A stretch of DNA of 64,000 bases from Micromonospora musae (GCF_003626635.1 NZ_RAZT01000007.1:186001-250000); one strand, 5' to 3'. Counted from the first letter of the stretch, positions 24,241 through 33,258 are shown. A program made the numbers and translations. Notes: generated from the sequence alone by a model not told the origin.

Positions 24241-25144
24241 CCGGCTCCGGGTGGAGGTCGAGGGGCGCGCGCTGGAGCTCTCCAACCTGGACAAGGTGCT
24301 CTATCCGGCCGCAGGCTTCACCAAGGGCGAGGTGATCGACTACTACACCCGCATCGCCCCGGTGCTCCTGCCGCACCTGCGGGACCGGGCGTTGACCCGC
24401 ATCCGCTTCCCCAACGGCGTCGAGGGCGGCTCGTTCTTCGAGAAGAACGCCCCGGCCGCCACTCCCGGCTGGGTGCGTACGGAGACACTGCCCGCACCCG
24501 GGTCGAGCAAGGGGCGGGAGACGATCGACTACGTGGTCGCCGACGACCTGCCCACCCTGGTCTGGCTCGCCAACCTCGCCGCGCTGGAGCTGCACACACC
24601 GCAGTGGAGGGTCGGCGAGCACCCGGACATGATGGTGGTCGACCTCGACCCGGGGGCGCCGGCGGCGTTGAAGCAGTGCTGCCAGGTGGCCCTGGCGATG
24701 CGCGACCGGCTCGCCGAGGACGGCATCGACAGCTACCCGAAGACGTCCGGGAAGAAGGGCATGCAGCTCTGCTGCCCGATCGCCGGCACCCAGTCCTCGG
24801 ACGACGTGTCGGCGTACGCGAAGCGGATCGCTCAGGAGCTGGAGCGGGCGCATCCGAAGGTCGTCGTCTCGAAGATGGCGAAGAACCTTCGGGGCGGAAA
24901 GGTCTTCATCGACTGGAGTCAGAACAACGCGGCGAAGACCACAGTCGCGCCCTACTCGATGCGGGCCCAGTCGGTGCCGTCGGTGTCCACACCGTTGACC
25001 TGGGACGAGGTCGAGGCGGGCGCGGCCGGGAAGCGACCGGCGTCGAAGCCGTACACGACGGCCGAGGTGCTCCAACGGGTGGAGAAGTCCGGTGACCTGC
25101 TGGCCCCGCTGCTCGACGGCGGCCCCGAGCTGCCCGCGCCCTGA
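24230..25144 (+). CDS. ligD: NHEJ primase-polymerase (LigD polymerase module)
   Basis: A 304-residue archaeo-eukaryotic primase-like polymerase of the LigD PolDom family. It fills gaps and adds ribonucleotides at break ends. VVDLDPG supplies metal-binding Asp138 and Asp140. SYPKTSGKKGMQL contains the conserved Ser/Thr-x-Gly nucleotide-binding region. VFIDWSQN holds the third catalytic Asp. Length equals that of an isolated PolDom, with no ligase or phosphoesterase parts. It overlaps the ligase by 11 bp and ends at a strong hairpin. No phosphoesterase module is in the window. Confidence 0.92.
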   Translation: MSADRLRVEVEGRALELSNLDKVLYPAAGFTKGEVIDYYTRIAPVLLPHLRDRALTRIRFPNGVEGGSFFEKNAPAATPGWVRTETLPAPGSSKGRETIDYVVADDLPTLVWLANLAALELHTPQWRVGEHPDMMVVDLDPGAPAALKQCCQVALAMRDRLAEDGIDSYPKTSGKKGMQLCCPIAGTQSSDDVSAYAKRIAQELERAHPKVVVSKMAKNLRGGKVFIDWSQNNAAKTTVAPYSMRAQSVPSVSTPLTWDEVEAGAAGKRPASKPYTTAEVLQRVEKSGDLLAPLLDGGPELPAP

Positions 25145-25166
25145 ACCTGCCCCGCTCGTTCCGACG

Positions 25167-25220
25167 CCCGGCGGGCCGACGCCGATGAGCGGGCACACCC
25201 ACCGGCGTCGGCCTGCCGGG
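25167..25220. terminator. Bidirectional terminator hairpin
   Basis: CCCGGCGGGCCGACGCCG (25167-25184) pairs with CGGCGTCGGCCTGCCGGG (25203-25220), 18-bp arms with one mismatch. It separates the NHEJ operon from the convergent sigma-factor cassette. Confidence 0.75.
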
Positions 25221-25246
25221 TTCAGCTCACCGGCCGAGCGCGGGAA

Positions 25247-25882
25247 TCACTTTTCGGAGCCGCACTTCATCGGGTCGTCGTTCGACACCAGATAGTTGGC
25301 GATCTTTGCGTACTCCTCGCCCGGCCGAATGGAGAAGACGCTGAAGTAGAGCCGGCTGTTCTTCGGCATCTTCGCTGGCGCGATCACCATGTCGTACTGC
25401 TTGGGCGACCCGTCCGGCCAGTTGACCCGCTTGTTCGAGTAGACCTGGTCGGCCTGCGGCAGCTCCTTGCCCTCCGGCGTGCAGATGGCGTGGGTCTTGA
25501 CCTCGGCGGGGACACCCGCGTCGGCCAGTGCGCTCTTCAGGGCGGCGGGATCCAGAAGCTGCCGGTAGTTCAAGGTCAGCTTCACCGTGCTGTCCGCCTG
25601 CTTGGCCAGCGTGAACGCCGCCGGCTCCATTGCCGTCGTACCGCTGCTGCCGGCGACCGGACCGGTGTCGGTCGGGGTCGCGTCGGGCTGCGCGGCGGCC
25701 GTCGGCAGGGCCAGCGCGAGCGCGGCCACGGCCGCCAGGCCACCGCCGGCGGCCACGCCGAAGAGCTTGCGGTTGCGCCGCCGCTCCCGGCCACGCTGCT
25801 GGATCGCCTCGACCGGGCGCTCCATCCGTACGTCGGAGAGGGTCTGCTTCACCGCGTCCAGCACCTCATCTTCGTTCATCAT
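25247..25882 (-). CDS. Single-TM partner of ECF sigma factor (putative anti-sigma)
   Basis: A 211-residue protein with a short helical cytosolic segment (MNEDEVLDAVKQTLSDVRME). A basic stretch follows, then one TM helix near residues 38-60 (LFGVAAGGGLAAVAALALAL) and an exported domain of about 140 residues with two Cys. Its position nine bases after an ECF sigma gene suggests a membrane-anchored anti-sigma or sensor, but no zinc-type HxxxCxxC motif is present, so this is inference from context. ATG 25882 follows AGGAGATCGG. Confidence 0.65.
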   Translation of the reverse strand: MMNEDEVLDAVKQTLSDVRMERPVEAIQQRGRERRRNRKLFGVAAGGGLAAVAALALALPTAAAQPDATPTDTGPVAGSSGTTAMEPAAFTLAKQADSTVKLTLNYRQLLDPAALKSALADAGVPAEVKTHAICTPEGKELPQADQVYSNKRVNWPDGSPKQYDMVIAPAKMPKNSRLYFSVFSIRPGEEYAKIANYLVSNDDPMKCGSEK

Positions 25883-25890
25883 CCGATCTC

Positions 25891-26385
25891 CTAGCTGGCC
25901 ACGAGCACGATCTGCGCCCGCAGGGTTGCGGTGGCACGGGAAAGGTGGACGGCCACGGTTCGGGCGGAGATCCCTAGCACCTCGGCTACGGCGTTGGTGT
26001 CCAGGTCGAGCCAGATGCGCAGCACGACCACCTCACGCTGCCGTTTGGGCAGCCTGCGAACGGCGGTCAGCAGGGCGTCGTCCGTGCCGAGGTCGGCCTC
26101 GGCGAGCGCCCGGTCGTGGCCGTCGAGAGCGACCTCGCGTCTGCGCCGCCGCCACCAGGACACCCGGAGGTTCAGGGCGGTGCGCACCACCCACGCCGCC
26201 GGTGCCGGATGCCGGCTCACCTTCTGCCAGGAGGCCCAGGCCCGCGCGAACGCCTCAGCGACCAGGTCCTCGGCCAGCGCGCGATCGCCCGTTCCGGCGA
26301 GTACGGCGCGCAGGCAGTTGTCCCGGGAGCGCTGATAGAAGTCCGCGAAGTCCTTCCGTTCTCGTTCCACACCTGGTGTACGCAC
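25891..26385 (-). CDS. ECF-type RNA polymerase sigma factor (SigE-like)
   Basis: A 164-residue sigma-70-family ECF factor. Region 2 is FADFYQRSRDNCLRAVLAG, then GDRALAEDLVAEAFARAW (core binding and -10 recognition). Region 4 is LLTAVRRLPKRQREVVVLRI, then a helix-turn-helix AVAEVLGISARTVAVHLSRA for the -35 element. No SnoaL-like C-terminal extension. Start GTG 26385; no clear Shine-Dalgarno. The partner gene follows after eight bases, so the pair is one operon. The serine hydrolase gene lies upstream on the same strand and may be a target. Confidence 0.9.
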   Translation of the reverse strand: MRTPGVERERKDFADFYQRSRDNCLRAVLAGTGDRALAEDLVAEAFARAWASWQKVSRHPAPAAWVVRTALNLRVSWWRRRRREVALDGHDRALAEADLGTDDALLTAVRRLPKRQREVVVLRIWLDLDTNAVAEVLGISARTVAVHLSRATATLRAQIVLVAS

Positions 26386-26478
26386 CAGCGCCCCGATCCA
26401 TTTACCGGATGCCGGAAGAAAATCGGCGCCGATCGGCTGCGACCACGACGACCGTCGGAATGTGCCGGCGACTCCGGA

Positions 26479-27999
26479 TCAGGACGGCAGCGGGATCTTC
26501 CGCAGCTCACCCACGGTGTACTTGGCGACCTTCTCCACCATCCGGATTCCGGTCTCCATCTTGGTGTGCTGACTGGAGAGCACGGCGATGAGCCAGTCGT
26601 GCTCCGGCTCGACGAGCCGCCCGATGCTGTTGACCGCCCACTTGCCGTTATCGGCGTCGAGCTGATCCCAGCCGTTCTTGACGTAGCTCTCCGTGGTGTC
26701 GGTACCGGCGGCGGCGGTGATGCCCCAGTCCTGCTCCTCGTCGACCTTGCTCATCAGGCCGAAGAGGTAGGCGCGGTCAGCCTCGGTCAGCGGCCCGTCC
26801 TCGGCGCTGAGCGCGGTGAGCAGTCGGATCTGGTCGGCCACGGTGGTGAGCGTCATTCCCCAGCGCACGTTCGGCGCGGTCTCCTTCAGGCCGAACGCGC
26901 GGTTCGCGGCGGTCAACCCCGGCTTGCCGTCGATCCGGTCGTAGAGCGCTGAGGTCGCGTCGTTGTCACTCAGTGTGATCGACTTTCTGGCCCGTTCGCG
27001 ATCGGCGCTGCTGATCTTCTTCCCGTCCTGCTGCGCGTGCCACAGCACCGCGGCGAGGATGTCGGCCTTGACGATGCTGGCCGTCTGGAAGCGCTGGGTG
27101 CCGACGGTGACGCTCACCCCGGTCACCCGGTCCTGGACGGCCACCGCGATGCGCCCCTTGGTCGCCCGCACGTACGCCTCGACCCGCTTGCGGGCCGGGC
27201 CGAGGTAGTCGGGCGTCGGGCTGGGCGTCGGCTTGGCCGACACGGCGGACGCCGGTGACGACCCGGACCCGTCGCCCGAGCCGGAGAGGCGCCAGATCGC
27301 ACCCCCGCCGACCAGGCCGCCGCCGGCCAGCGTCACCAGCGCGGCCGCCAACACCCCGCGACGCGTATGGCCACGCCGGTTCGGCTCCTCCGGTGGCTCC
27401 GCACTCCGCCGCCGGCCGCCCGTCCGCTGCCGCGGAATGCCGCCGTCCGTCCGCTCGTCGGGCCGCGTCCCGGGGTGACCGCCGTCCGTCCACTGCCCGT
27501 GCCGGTCGGCCTGCGCTCCGGGGTGGCCACCGTTCGGCCACTGCCGCTGCCCGTCGGCCTGCGCGCCCGGGTATCGGTCGTCCGGCCACTGCCGGTGCGG
27601 GTCGGCCTGCCGCCCGGGACGGCCGTCCGTGCGGTGGCCGCCGTCCGTCCACTGCCGGCGCGGGTCGGCCTGCGTCCCGGGGTGGCCGCCGGCCGGCCAC
27701 TGTGCGCGCGGGTCGGCCTGCGTCCCGGGGTGGCCGCCGGCCGGCCACTGTGCGCGCGGGTCGGCCTGCGTCCCGGGGTGGCCGCCGGCCGGCCACTGCC
27801 CGCGCCGGTCGGCCTGCACGCCTGGGTAGCGCTCGTCCGGCCACGGTCCGCGACGATCGGCCTGCCGCCCGGGGTGGCCCTCCCTGGGCTGGCCGCCGTC
27901 CCGCCAGTCTCCGCGCCCACCGGTCTGCGCCCCGGGGTGGCCGGGACCGCGGCGGTGATCAGGGGCGGGCTCGTGCCGATCCCCGGGCCGGTTGTGCAT
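26479..27999 (-). CDS. Class A beta-lactamase-like serine hydrolase with 16-residue repeat domain
   Basis: A 506-residue protein in three parts. Residues about 20-175 are a disordered, Gly/Pro/Gln/Trp-rich region of about nine 16-residue repeats (consensus QADPRAQWPAGGHPGT). After a basic linker comes one TM or signal-anchor helix near residue 213-235. An extracytoplasmic class A beta-lactamase-like domain follows. The SxxK site is TASIVKAD (Ser about residue 308) and SDN near residue 344 is intact. The third box reads YVKNGW where beta-lactamases have KTG or KSG. It may be a penicillin-interacting hydrolase or a peptidase rather than a true resistance enzyme. ATG 27999 is preferred over TTG 28011. 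Confidence 0.85.
   Translation of the reverse strand: MHNRPGDRHEPAPDHRRGPGHPGAQTGGRGDWRDGGQPREGHPGRQADRRGPWPDERYPGVQADRRGQWPAGGHPGTQADPRAQWPAGGHPGTQADPRAQWPAGGHPGTQADPRRQWTDGGHRTDGRPGRQADPHRQWPDDRYPGAQADGQRQWPNGGHPGAQADRHGQWTDGGHPGTRPDERTDGGIPRQRTGGRRRSAEPPEEPNRRGHTRRGVLAAALVTLAGGGLVGGGAIWRLSGSGDGSGSSPASAVSAKPTPSPTPDYLGPARKRVEAYVRATKGRIAVAVQDRVTGVSVTVGTQRFQTASIVKADILAAVLWHAQQDGKKISSADRERARKSITLSDNDATSALYDRIDGKPGLTAANRAFGLKETAPNVRWGMTLTTVADQIRLLTALSAEDGPLTEADRAYLFGLMSKVDEEQDWGITAAAGTDTTESYVKNGWDQLDADNGKWAVNSIGRLVEPEHDWLIAVLSSQHTKMETGIRMVEKVAKYTVGELRKIPLPS
27661..27800 (-). repeat. 48-bp tandem repeats within the serine hydrolase gene
   Basis: Three copies start at 27661, 27709 and 27757. The first two are identical over 48 bp and the third over its first 40. 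Diverged copies lie on both sides. 48 bp equals 16 codons, so copy-number change would keep the frame. Confidence 0.85.
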
Positions 28000-28435
28000 C
28001 GATCGCTCCAATCGCAGGACGGCACGGGCCGCCGCACATTAAACACGCCTGTCCTGCGCGGCTGTATTACGGCGAGTGACCAAACGCACATAAAGGAAGG
28101 GGCGCTGACCCGATGGTCAGGAATTGACTACACGGAGTCGGGGACGGCCTTTTTCGGCGTCCCCGGCAGTTTCCGATCCATTCATCTCAGGGCAGCGCAG
28201 AGGACCCGAACGGGGAGACCGACCCCGTCCGGCCCGGCCCCCGCCGAAGCCCGGCCCTCCACCGGATCCCGGCCCCGGCCCCTCCGCTCAAGCCCGACCC
28301 CGGCCCTTCCGCCGAAGGCCGGCCCGGTGCGCCGAGGAGACCGAATCGAGGTTGACAGCCCCGCCGCCCCCGGCGCCTACTGGGCCACCGGGCACGCGGG
28401 CGGCGCGGCCCCGACTGGCGGCAACGAAGGACGAC
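28000..28435. other. Divergent 436-bp intergenic region
   Basis: No gene is supported. AT-richer islands near 28040-28060 and 28085-28130 are likely promoter areas; on the minus strand GTGTTTAATGTG could hold a -10 element for the serine hydrolase. A hairpin with arms CGGGGAC (28139-28145) and GTCCCCG (28159-28165) and T residues in its loop lies in the leader of the acetyltransferase gene. The rest is GC-rich and Pro-codon-like without a credible frame. Confidence 0.4.
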
Positions 28436-29326
28436 GTGGAACCGACCGACACCCTCGACTGGGGCGAACTCGACGAGCGACACACCGCGGCGCTGACCAA
28501 GCTGGCCGAGGAGTGCCTCGCGGCCGACGGGGGCCTGCCGCTCCTCACCACACCGCCGCTGCTGCGGGCGCGCCTACTTCAGACGTACACGCTCGGCGCC
28601 TGGCACGACGGTCTGCTCGTCGCCGCGGCCGGAATCGGGAACACGGCGACGGCCGGCACCGGTGTCGGCGCGGGACCGGCCACCACGACCGGTCTGGTGC
28701 ATCCGGACCGGCGCGGTCAGGGGCTCGGCACCCGCCTGATCACCTGGGCGGCCGAGCGGGCCGGCGACAGCGACCTGCTGCTGACCACCGAGACGTGGAG
28801 CGCCGACGCGGACCGCCTCCTCACGGCCCACGGCTTCCACCGGACCTTCGCCGAATCGGTGCTGAGACACGACCTGGACGCCGTGCCGGCGGTCGCCCAG
28901 CCGGACTCGGTGCGCACCGAGCCGGTGACCGCGGGGGTCGGCGGGGAGCTCTTCAGCACCTACTGCGCGGCGTTCGCCGACCGGCCGGGCTTCGTGACGC
29001 CCGACGCCGACGAGTGGCTGGCGGAGCTGTTCGAGGACGACGAGTACCGGCCGGACCTGTCCCTGCTGGCCCGAGCCCCCGACGGGCAGCCCGTCGGTTT
29101 CGTGAACGTTCTCGGCACCTGGGTCGACCAGGTCGGCGTCGTGCCGGCGTGGCGGAAGCGGCGGGTCGGGGCGTACCTGGTGGGGAGCGTGTTGCGGTCC
29201 CTCGCCGCCGAGGGCGCTCCGCAGGCGTGGCTCTGCGTCAACGACGACAACCCGGCCGGCGCGCTGTACCGGCGCCTGGGCTTCGTCGACGCCGGTCGGC
29301 GGGCCCGCTACCTGCGCCGCCGCTGA
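28436..29326 (+). CDS. GNAT-family acetyltransferase with two GNAT-like halves
   Basis: A 296-residue protein with two tandem GNAT-like folds, as in mycothiol synthase-type enzymes. The N-terminal half has TTGLVHPDRRGQGLGTRLIT, which contains the acetyl-CoA-binding R/Q-x-x-G-x-G/A loop. The C-terminal half has VDQVGVVPAWRKRRVGAYLV and ends NDDNPAGALYRRLGFVDAGR. It would transfer an acetyl group to an amine. Similarity to MshD is only architectural, so substrate is open. GTG 28436 has GAAGGA upstream; the longer Pro-rich upstream frame is rejected. Convergent with the phytase-like gene. Confidence 0.8.
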   Translation: MEPTDTLDWGELDERHTAALTKLAEECLAADGGLPLLTTPPLLRARLLQTYTLGAWHDGLLVAAAGIGNTATAGTGVGAGPATTTGLVHPDRRGQGLGTRLITWAAERAGDSDLLLTTETWSADADRLLTAHGFHRTFAESVLRHDLDAVPAVAQPDSVRTEPVTAGVGGELFSTYCAAFADRPGFVTPDADEWLAELFEDDEYRPDLSLLARAPDGQPVGFVNVLGTWVDQVGVVPAWRKRRVGAYLVGSVLRSLAAEGAPQAWLCVNDDNPAGALYRRLGFVDAGRRARYLRRR

Positions 29327-29485
29327 CGGCCGGCGCGCGACGCCACCACTGCCCCGACCACCGGCGCCCGGGACGGCGAGCGCTCTGCCGGGCGACGACG
29401 CCGGCGGGACCGGGGAGCACACCGTCCGGCGACGACGCCGGCGCCGGACGGCGAGCCCGCACCCCACGACGACGCCGGCCCGGCG

Positions 29486-29503
29486 CCCACCTGGTGAGGT
29501 GGG
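29486..29503. terminator. Hairpin between convergent genes
   Basis: CCCACCT (29486-29492), loop GGTG, AGGTGGG (29497-29503), extended outward by GGCG/CGCC with one bulge. Upstream of it CGACGACGCCGGC recurs three times (29327-29480), a GC-rich non-coding spacer. Confidence 0.55.
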
Positions 29504-29543
29504 ACGCCGGACCGGTGCCGATCAGCCGGACGCTGCGCGGGGC

Positions 29544-31853
29544 TCAGTCGCGCCCGAAGACCTTCCGGCTGGACCCGAGCCCCAGGAACACGGTCTCACC
29601 GGTCGCGTCGTTGAGCGCGTCGTTGTCGGTGACCGCGTACACCTCGCCGTTGCCGGCCACGGTCAGACCCTCGAGCTTCTCCTGCGTCCACCCGTTCGTC
29701 GCGCGGAGCGCGGGCAGCACGTCGACGGCGAGCGTCTTCGGCAGCACGCGCAGCGGGCCCGGCGCGGCCGCCGAGTCCGGCATCGGGACGGTGTAGACCC
29801 GCTTCAGGGTGGCGGCGGGGCCGTTCAGCTTGTCCCGCTCGATCACCGCGAGCCGGTCACCGACCACCGTGATCTCGGAGAGCCCGATCCAGTCCCCCGC
29901 GACGTCGGTGCTGTTCAGCTTGTAGCCGAACCAGCTCCAGGTGCCGGCCGCGACGTCGTACCGGCCGAGCCGGACGGTGCCGGCCGGGTCGGTGGAGAGC
30001 TCACGCTGTACGGCCACCCAGACGACCTCCCGGCCGCGCCGGTCGGTCGTGGCGGTGACCCCCTCCAGGCCCTGCTTGCCCAGGCCGGCGGCGACGTCCG
30101 CCGGCAGTGCGACGACCTGCCGGGTGACCCCGGCGGTGTCCAGGCGGACCAGTGCGTTCTCCGGACCGCTGGCCCCCTCGACGGCGAGCCAGTAGCCGCC
30201 CTGCGGGCGGGCGAAGATGCCCTCGGCGTCGTAGCCGACCGGCTTGCCGGCGGCGTCCTTGACGCTCAGCGCGCCGGTGATGACGGCGGGCGAGCGCTTC
30301 ACGTCGATGTCGAGGATGCGGGTCTGCGAGTACGCCGAGTCGGTGACGCTGACCAGCTCGTTCGGCTTGCCCGGCACTGCGCTCAGCGCGCCGAGGGCAC
30401 CCCAACCGATAGGCGTGCCGTGCTTGTCGGAGGCGGAGACGATGCTCGGGAACGCGGGCGTGCCCTTGCCCAGCTGGTAGAGGGAGACGGAGGCCCGGAC
30501 GTTGACCGAGGCGTCGTCCTCCTCGCTGGAGATGGCGATCAGCCCCCGGGACGGGATGGGCAGCAGCCCCTCCGGCCCGTTGGTGGAGGGCAGCATCTGC
30601 TTGAAGACCGGCCGGGTCGGGTTGCTGAGGTCGTAGACGGCGACGAAGTTGCTTCGCTCCGAGCCGACGAAGCCGTACCGGACGCCGTCGTATTCGGCGA
30701 CCGCCACCCCCTCCGGCTCGGTGCCCTTCTTGCCGGCCCGGTCCTCGTTGTGCAGGCCGTACGTCGCGGCGAGCCGCTCGAACGTGTTGCCCGCGTCCCA
30801 GGCGACCTTGCCGGTGCGGCTGTCGAAGACGGTCCAGCCTCGGCTGCCGCCCTTCCAGTCACCCTCGTTGGCCGTTGCGAGGTAGTGGTCGTCGATCCAG
30901 GCGACCGCGTCCGGCTCGCGCGGCACGTCGGTGATCGTGCCGGTCAGGTCGATCGTGCCGTCGTCGGCGGTGTCGACCCCGCTGATCGTCGCGGTGCCCG
31001 CGCTGAAGACCCGGGTGATCCGGCCGGTGGGCAGGTCGATCAGGGCGATCCCGTTGTTCTCCTGGAGGGTCACCGCCAGCTCGTTACGGCTGTTGATGGT
31101 GACGTACTCCGGCTCCGGGTCGGTCGGGTCGGTGAGGCCGGCCTTGACCAGGGCGGGCAGCGCCTGGCCCTGCGGGCCGGTCAGCGGCACCGGCCGCACC
31201 CGCCAGCCGGCCGGGTTCGTGCCCGCCAGGTCGACGATCTGCACGAAACCGCCGGGAGCCTGGGGCAGGTCGCCCTCCTCGCCGCCGGGCGGGGTGGCCT
31301 CCTCGTCGCGCTCGTTCTCGATGGCGATCGCGCCGTACCGGTGGTTCTTGCTGATGGCGATCGAGTCGGGCTGGCCGCCGAGGTCGAAGCTGCGGACCCG
31401 CTTGCGGGTGGCCAGCTCGATCACGTCCAGGCGTCCGGACGGCTCGGTGAAGCTGCGGCTGGTGTTCACCACCACGAGCACGTACCTGCCGACCACGGCG
31501 ACCGAGGTCGGCTCGTCCTCGGCGTCACCGAGCTGCGACAGCGAGAGGGTGCCGAGGCCACGGGGCTTCTCGGCCCGGGAGATGTCGAGGAAGCCGATCC
31601 GGCGTCCCAGGGCGTCGGTGTAGATGAGGGTGCGCCCGTCCTCGCTGACCGCCGAGATCTCCGCGACGGTGGGAGAGGTGGGGTCCTCGCCGGCAGGGCG
31701 GTTCTGGAAGACGGGGTAGGTGGCGACCCGGTCAAAGGCGAGAGGCTTGCCCGGGTGGTGGTTTCCGCTGGCCGAAGCCGCAGTGGCGCCGGTCAGACCG
31801 GCGGCTGCGACTCCGGCCGCGGTGAGCAGGGTGAATGCTCTTCTCAAAGTCAA
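29544..31853 (-). CDS. Secreted phytase-like esterase/phosphodiesterase
   Basis: A 769-residue exported protein. The N-terminus MTLRRAFTLLTAAGVAAAGL, ending in ASASG, is a Sec signal peptide. The mature protein is rich in beta-propeller-like blades (repeats of the PDSIAISKNHRYGAIAIEN type). The C-terminal third shows the 'esterase-like activity of phytase' family pattern (GYDAEGIFARPQGGYWLAVE, GKQGLEGVTATTDRRGREVV and GLSEITVVGDRLAVIERD). Likely hydrolyses phosphoesters outside the cell. Start TTG 31853 has GGAGGAAGG six bases upstream, stronger than any ATG. A membrane-protein gene lies 54 bp upstream on the same strand. Confidence 0.85.
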   Translation of the reverse strand: MTLRRAFTLLTAAGVAAAGLTGATAASASGNHHPGKPLAFDRVATYPVFQNRPAGEDPTSPTVAEISAVSEDGRTLIYTDALGRRIGFLDISRAEKPRGLGTLSLSQLGDAEDEPTSVAVVGRYVLVVVNTSRSFTEPSGRLDVIELATRKRVRSFDLGGQPDSIAISKNHRYGAIAIENERDEEATPPGGEEGDLPQAPGGFVQIVDLAGTNPAGWRVRPVPLTGPQGQALPALVKAGLTDPTDPEPEYVTINSRNELAVTLQENNGIALIDLPTGRITRVFSAGTATISGVDTADDGTIDLTGTITDVPREPDAVAWIDDHYLATANEGDWKGGSRGWTVFDSRTGKVAWDAGNTFERLAATYGLHNEDRAGKKGTEPEGVAVAEYDGVRYGFVGSERSNFVAVYDLSNPTRPVFKQMLPSTNGPEGLLPIPSRGLIAISSEEDDASVNVRASVSLYQLGKGTPAFPSIVSASDKHGTPIGWGALGALSAVPGKPNELVSVTDSAYSQTRILDIDVKRSPAVITGALSVKDAAGKPVGYDAEGIFARPQGGYWLAVEGASGPENALVRLDTAGVTRQVVALPADVAAGLGKQGLEGVTATTDRRGREVVWVAVQRELSTDPAGTVRLGRYDVAAGTWSWFGYKLNSTDVAGDWIGLSEITVVGDRLAVIERDKLNGPAATLKRVYTVPMPDSAAAPGPLRVLPKTLAVDVLPALRATNGWTQEKLEGLTVAGNGEVYAVTDNDALNDATGETVFLGLGSSRKVFGRD

Positions 31854-31907
31854 GGCCTTCCTCCGTACGGTGATGCCCGGTCGGAGGCTGGCACCCTTCG
31901 GGGAGCA

Positions 31908-33059
31908 TCAGCTTGCGGCTGCGTGAACAGTCGACGAAGTCATGCGCAGCCGCCACGCCGCGCCGCCGATCAGGGTGAGGGTGACGATGCTGATCGCGAT
32001 GTCACCGACGAGGGCAGCGGCCGGCGTCGCCGGGGCGTAGGTCGGCACGGCGTAGGCGTACGCGGCGGCGACGAGCATGCTGGCCGTGCCGGCGGCGAGC
32101 ACCTGTCGCTGCCCCCAACCGGAGCGCCGGGACCAGGTCACCAGCAGGGTCGCGGCGGCGGCGGCGAGCACCAGCCCGACGGCGATCCCGGCCCAGCCGG
32201 GGGCGAGATTGGAGCCGGCGTACGCCACGAGGACCACCAGCCCCGGCCAGACCGGCCGGGGCGCGCGACGACCCTTCGCCGCGACCGGTGGACGGCTGTC
32301 GTCGTGCGGCGCGGGCGCCGCCGGGACGCCGGAGTCGTGTGCCGGGACCGGTGCGCCGGCGGTGGCCGGGACCGTCGCGACGACCGGCGGCGCGGGGAGG
32401 GCCGGGCTGCCGCGGCGGCGGCGGATCAGCAGCCCCGCGCCGATCAACGCGACGGCGACCGTCACGGCGAACCCGACCTGCGCCGGGCTGGCCAGGAAGT
32501 CCTTGCGGCCCTCGTCGTCGGAGAAGATCAGGAGGCTGCCGGCGAGGTAGAGCAGTGTGACCACGGTGAGCCCCGGCCGGCCCAGCCACGGGCGCGACCG
32601 CCGATCTCCGCGCAGGAGTGACTCGACGATGACGATCGGTGCGCAGATGCTCAGCGCGATGTGGTTGCCGATGTAGTCGAACGCCTGCCGGGCGCTGAAG
32701 TCGAGCCCCGGTACGAGCGTGGCCTCGGCGGTGGCCTGGGTGTCCGCGAACTCCGTGTCGTCGAGGAAGCCTGGGTTGAACAGCGACTGGTCGACCAGCC
32801 CGGCCTGGATCACGCCGAACGCCGCGGCGAACAGCGCAATCGTCGGCCAGCCCGCCCCGACCCGGCGGGCGGTCTCCCGGATCAGCAGCGCCGCCCCGCC
32901 GTACATCGGCGCCAGGACGAGGATCACGAACGGGGTGTCGGTGAGGGTGAAGCCGCCCCAGGAGCACTCGGCGGCCCAGGGGGCGAGCAGTAGTAGCGCG
33001 ACGGCCGGCACCAACCGGCGGCGCAGGGGGAGACGATCGGGGTGTCGCTCGGCGGGCAT
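31908..33059 (-). CDS. Polytopic membrane protein, unknown function
   Basis: A 383-residue integral membrane protein with about nine to ten hydrophobic helices (for example LRRRLVPAVALLLLAPWAAE, FVILVLAPMYGGAALLI and VGFAVTVAVALIGAGLLIRR). A Pro/Ala-rich cytosolic loop of about 50 residues interrupts the helices near residue 240. No catalytic motif or transporter family is recognised. ATG 33059 follows AGGAG. It may be co-transcribed with the phytase-like gene downstream. Confidence 0.7.
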   Translation of the reverse strand: MPAERHPDRLPLRRRLVPAVALLLLAPWAAECSWGGFTLTDTPFVILVLAPMYGGAALLIRETARRVGAGWPTIALFAAAFGVIQAGLVDQSLFNPGFLDDTEFADTQATAEATLVPGLDFSARQAFDYIGNHIALSICAPIVIVESLLRGDRRSRPWLGRPGLTVVTLLYLAGSLLIFSDDEGRKDFLASPAQVGFAVTVAVALIGAGLLIRRRRGSPALPAPPVVATVPATAGAPVPAHDSGVPAAPAPHDDSRPPVAAKGRRAPRPVWPGLVVLVAYAGSNLAPGWAGIAVGLVLAAAAATLLVTWSRRSGWGQRQVLAAGTASMLVAAAYAYAVPTYAPATPAAALVGDIAISIVTLTLIGGAAWRLRMTSSTVHAAAS

Positions 33060-33224
33060 CGGCACTCCTCGGCGGCGTGTCGGGGTCATCCGTACCGTGC
33101 CCGGACCACCTGGACCGCCGCTACGGCCATCGGCAGAAGACGCGGCCGACCAAAGTCGACAGGCGGGCCGGGTGGCGGTCGCGAGTGTCGACGGCGGGTG
33201 CCGACCGGCCCGAGGCGATCGGAG

Positions 33225-33250
33225 GCAACCTTCTGTGGCACCGCGACGTG
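33225..33250 (+). promoter_or_regulatory. Candidate ECF promoter of the sigma gene
   Basis: GCAACC at 33225-33230 and CGTG at 33247-33250 are separated by 16 bases. They fit the AAC-type -35 and CGT-type -10 elements used by ECF sigma factors, nine bases before the GTG at 33259. Autoregulation would follow, but this is pattern-based only. Confidence 0.35.
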
Positions 33251-33258
33251 ATAGGGGC

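Noticed and set aside
26479-27999. Acquired beta-lactam resistance gene
   Set aside because: The gene has native base composition, a KNG in place of KTG/KSG and a long fused repeat domain; it resembles a chromosomal serine hydrolase.
27255-28079. Plus-strand frames with regular repeats opposite the serine hydrolase
   Set aside because: They mirror the 48-bp repeats of the real minus-strand gene; no domain, and the minus-strand frame has an intact catalytic domain.
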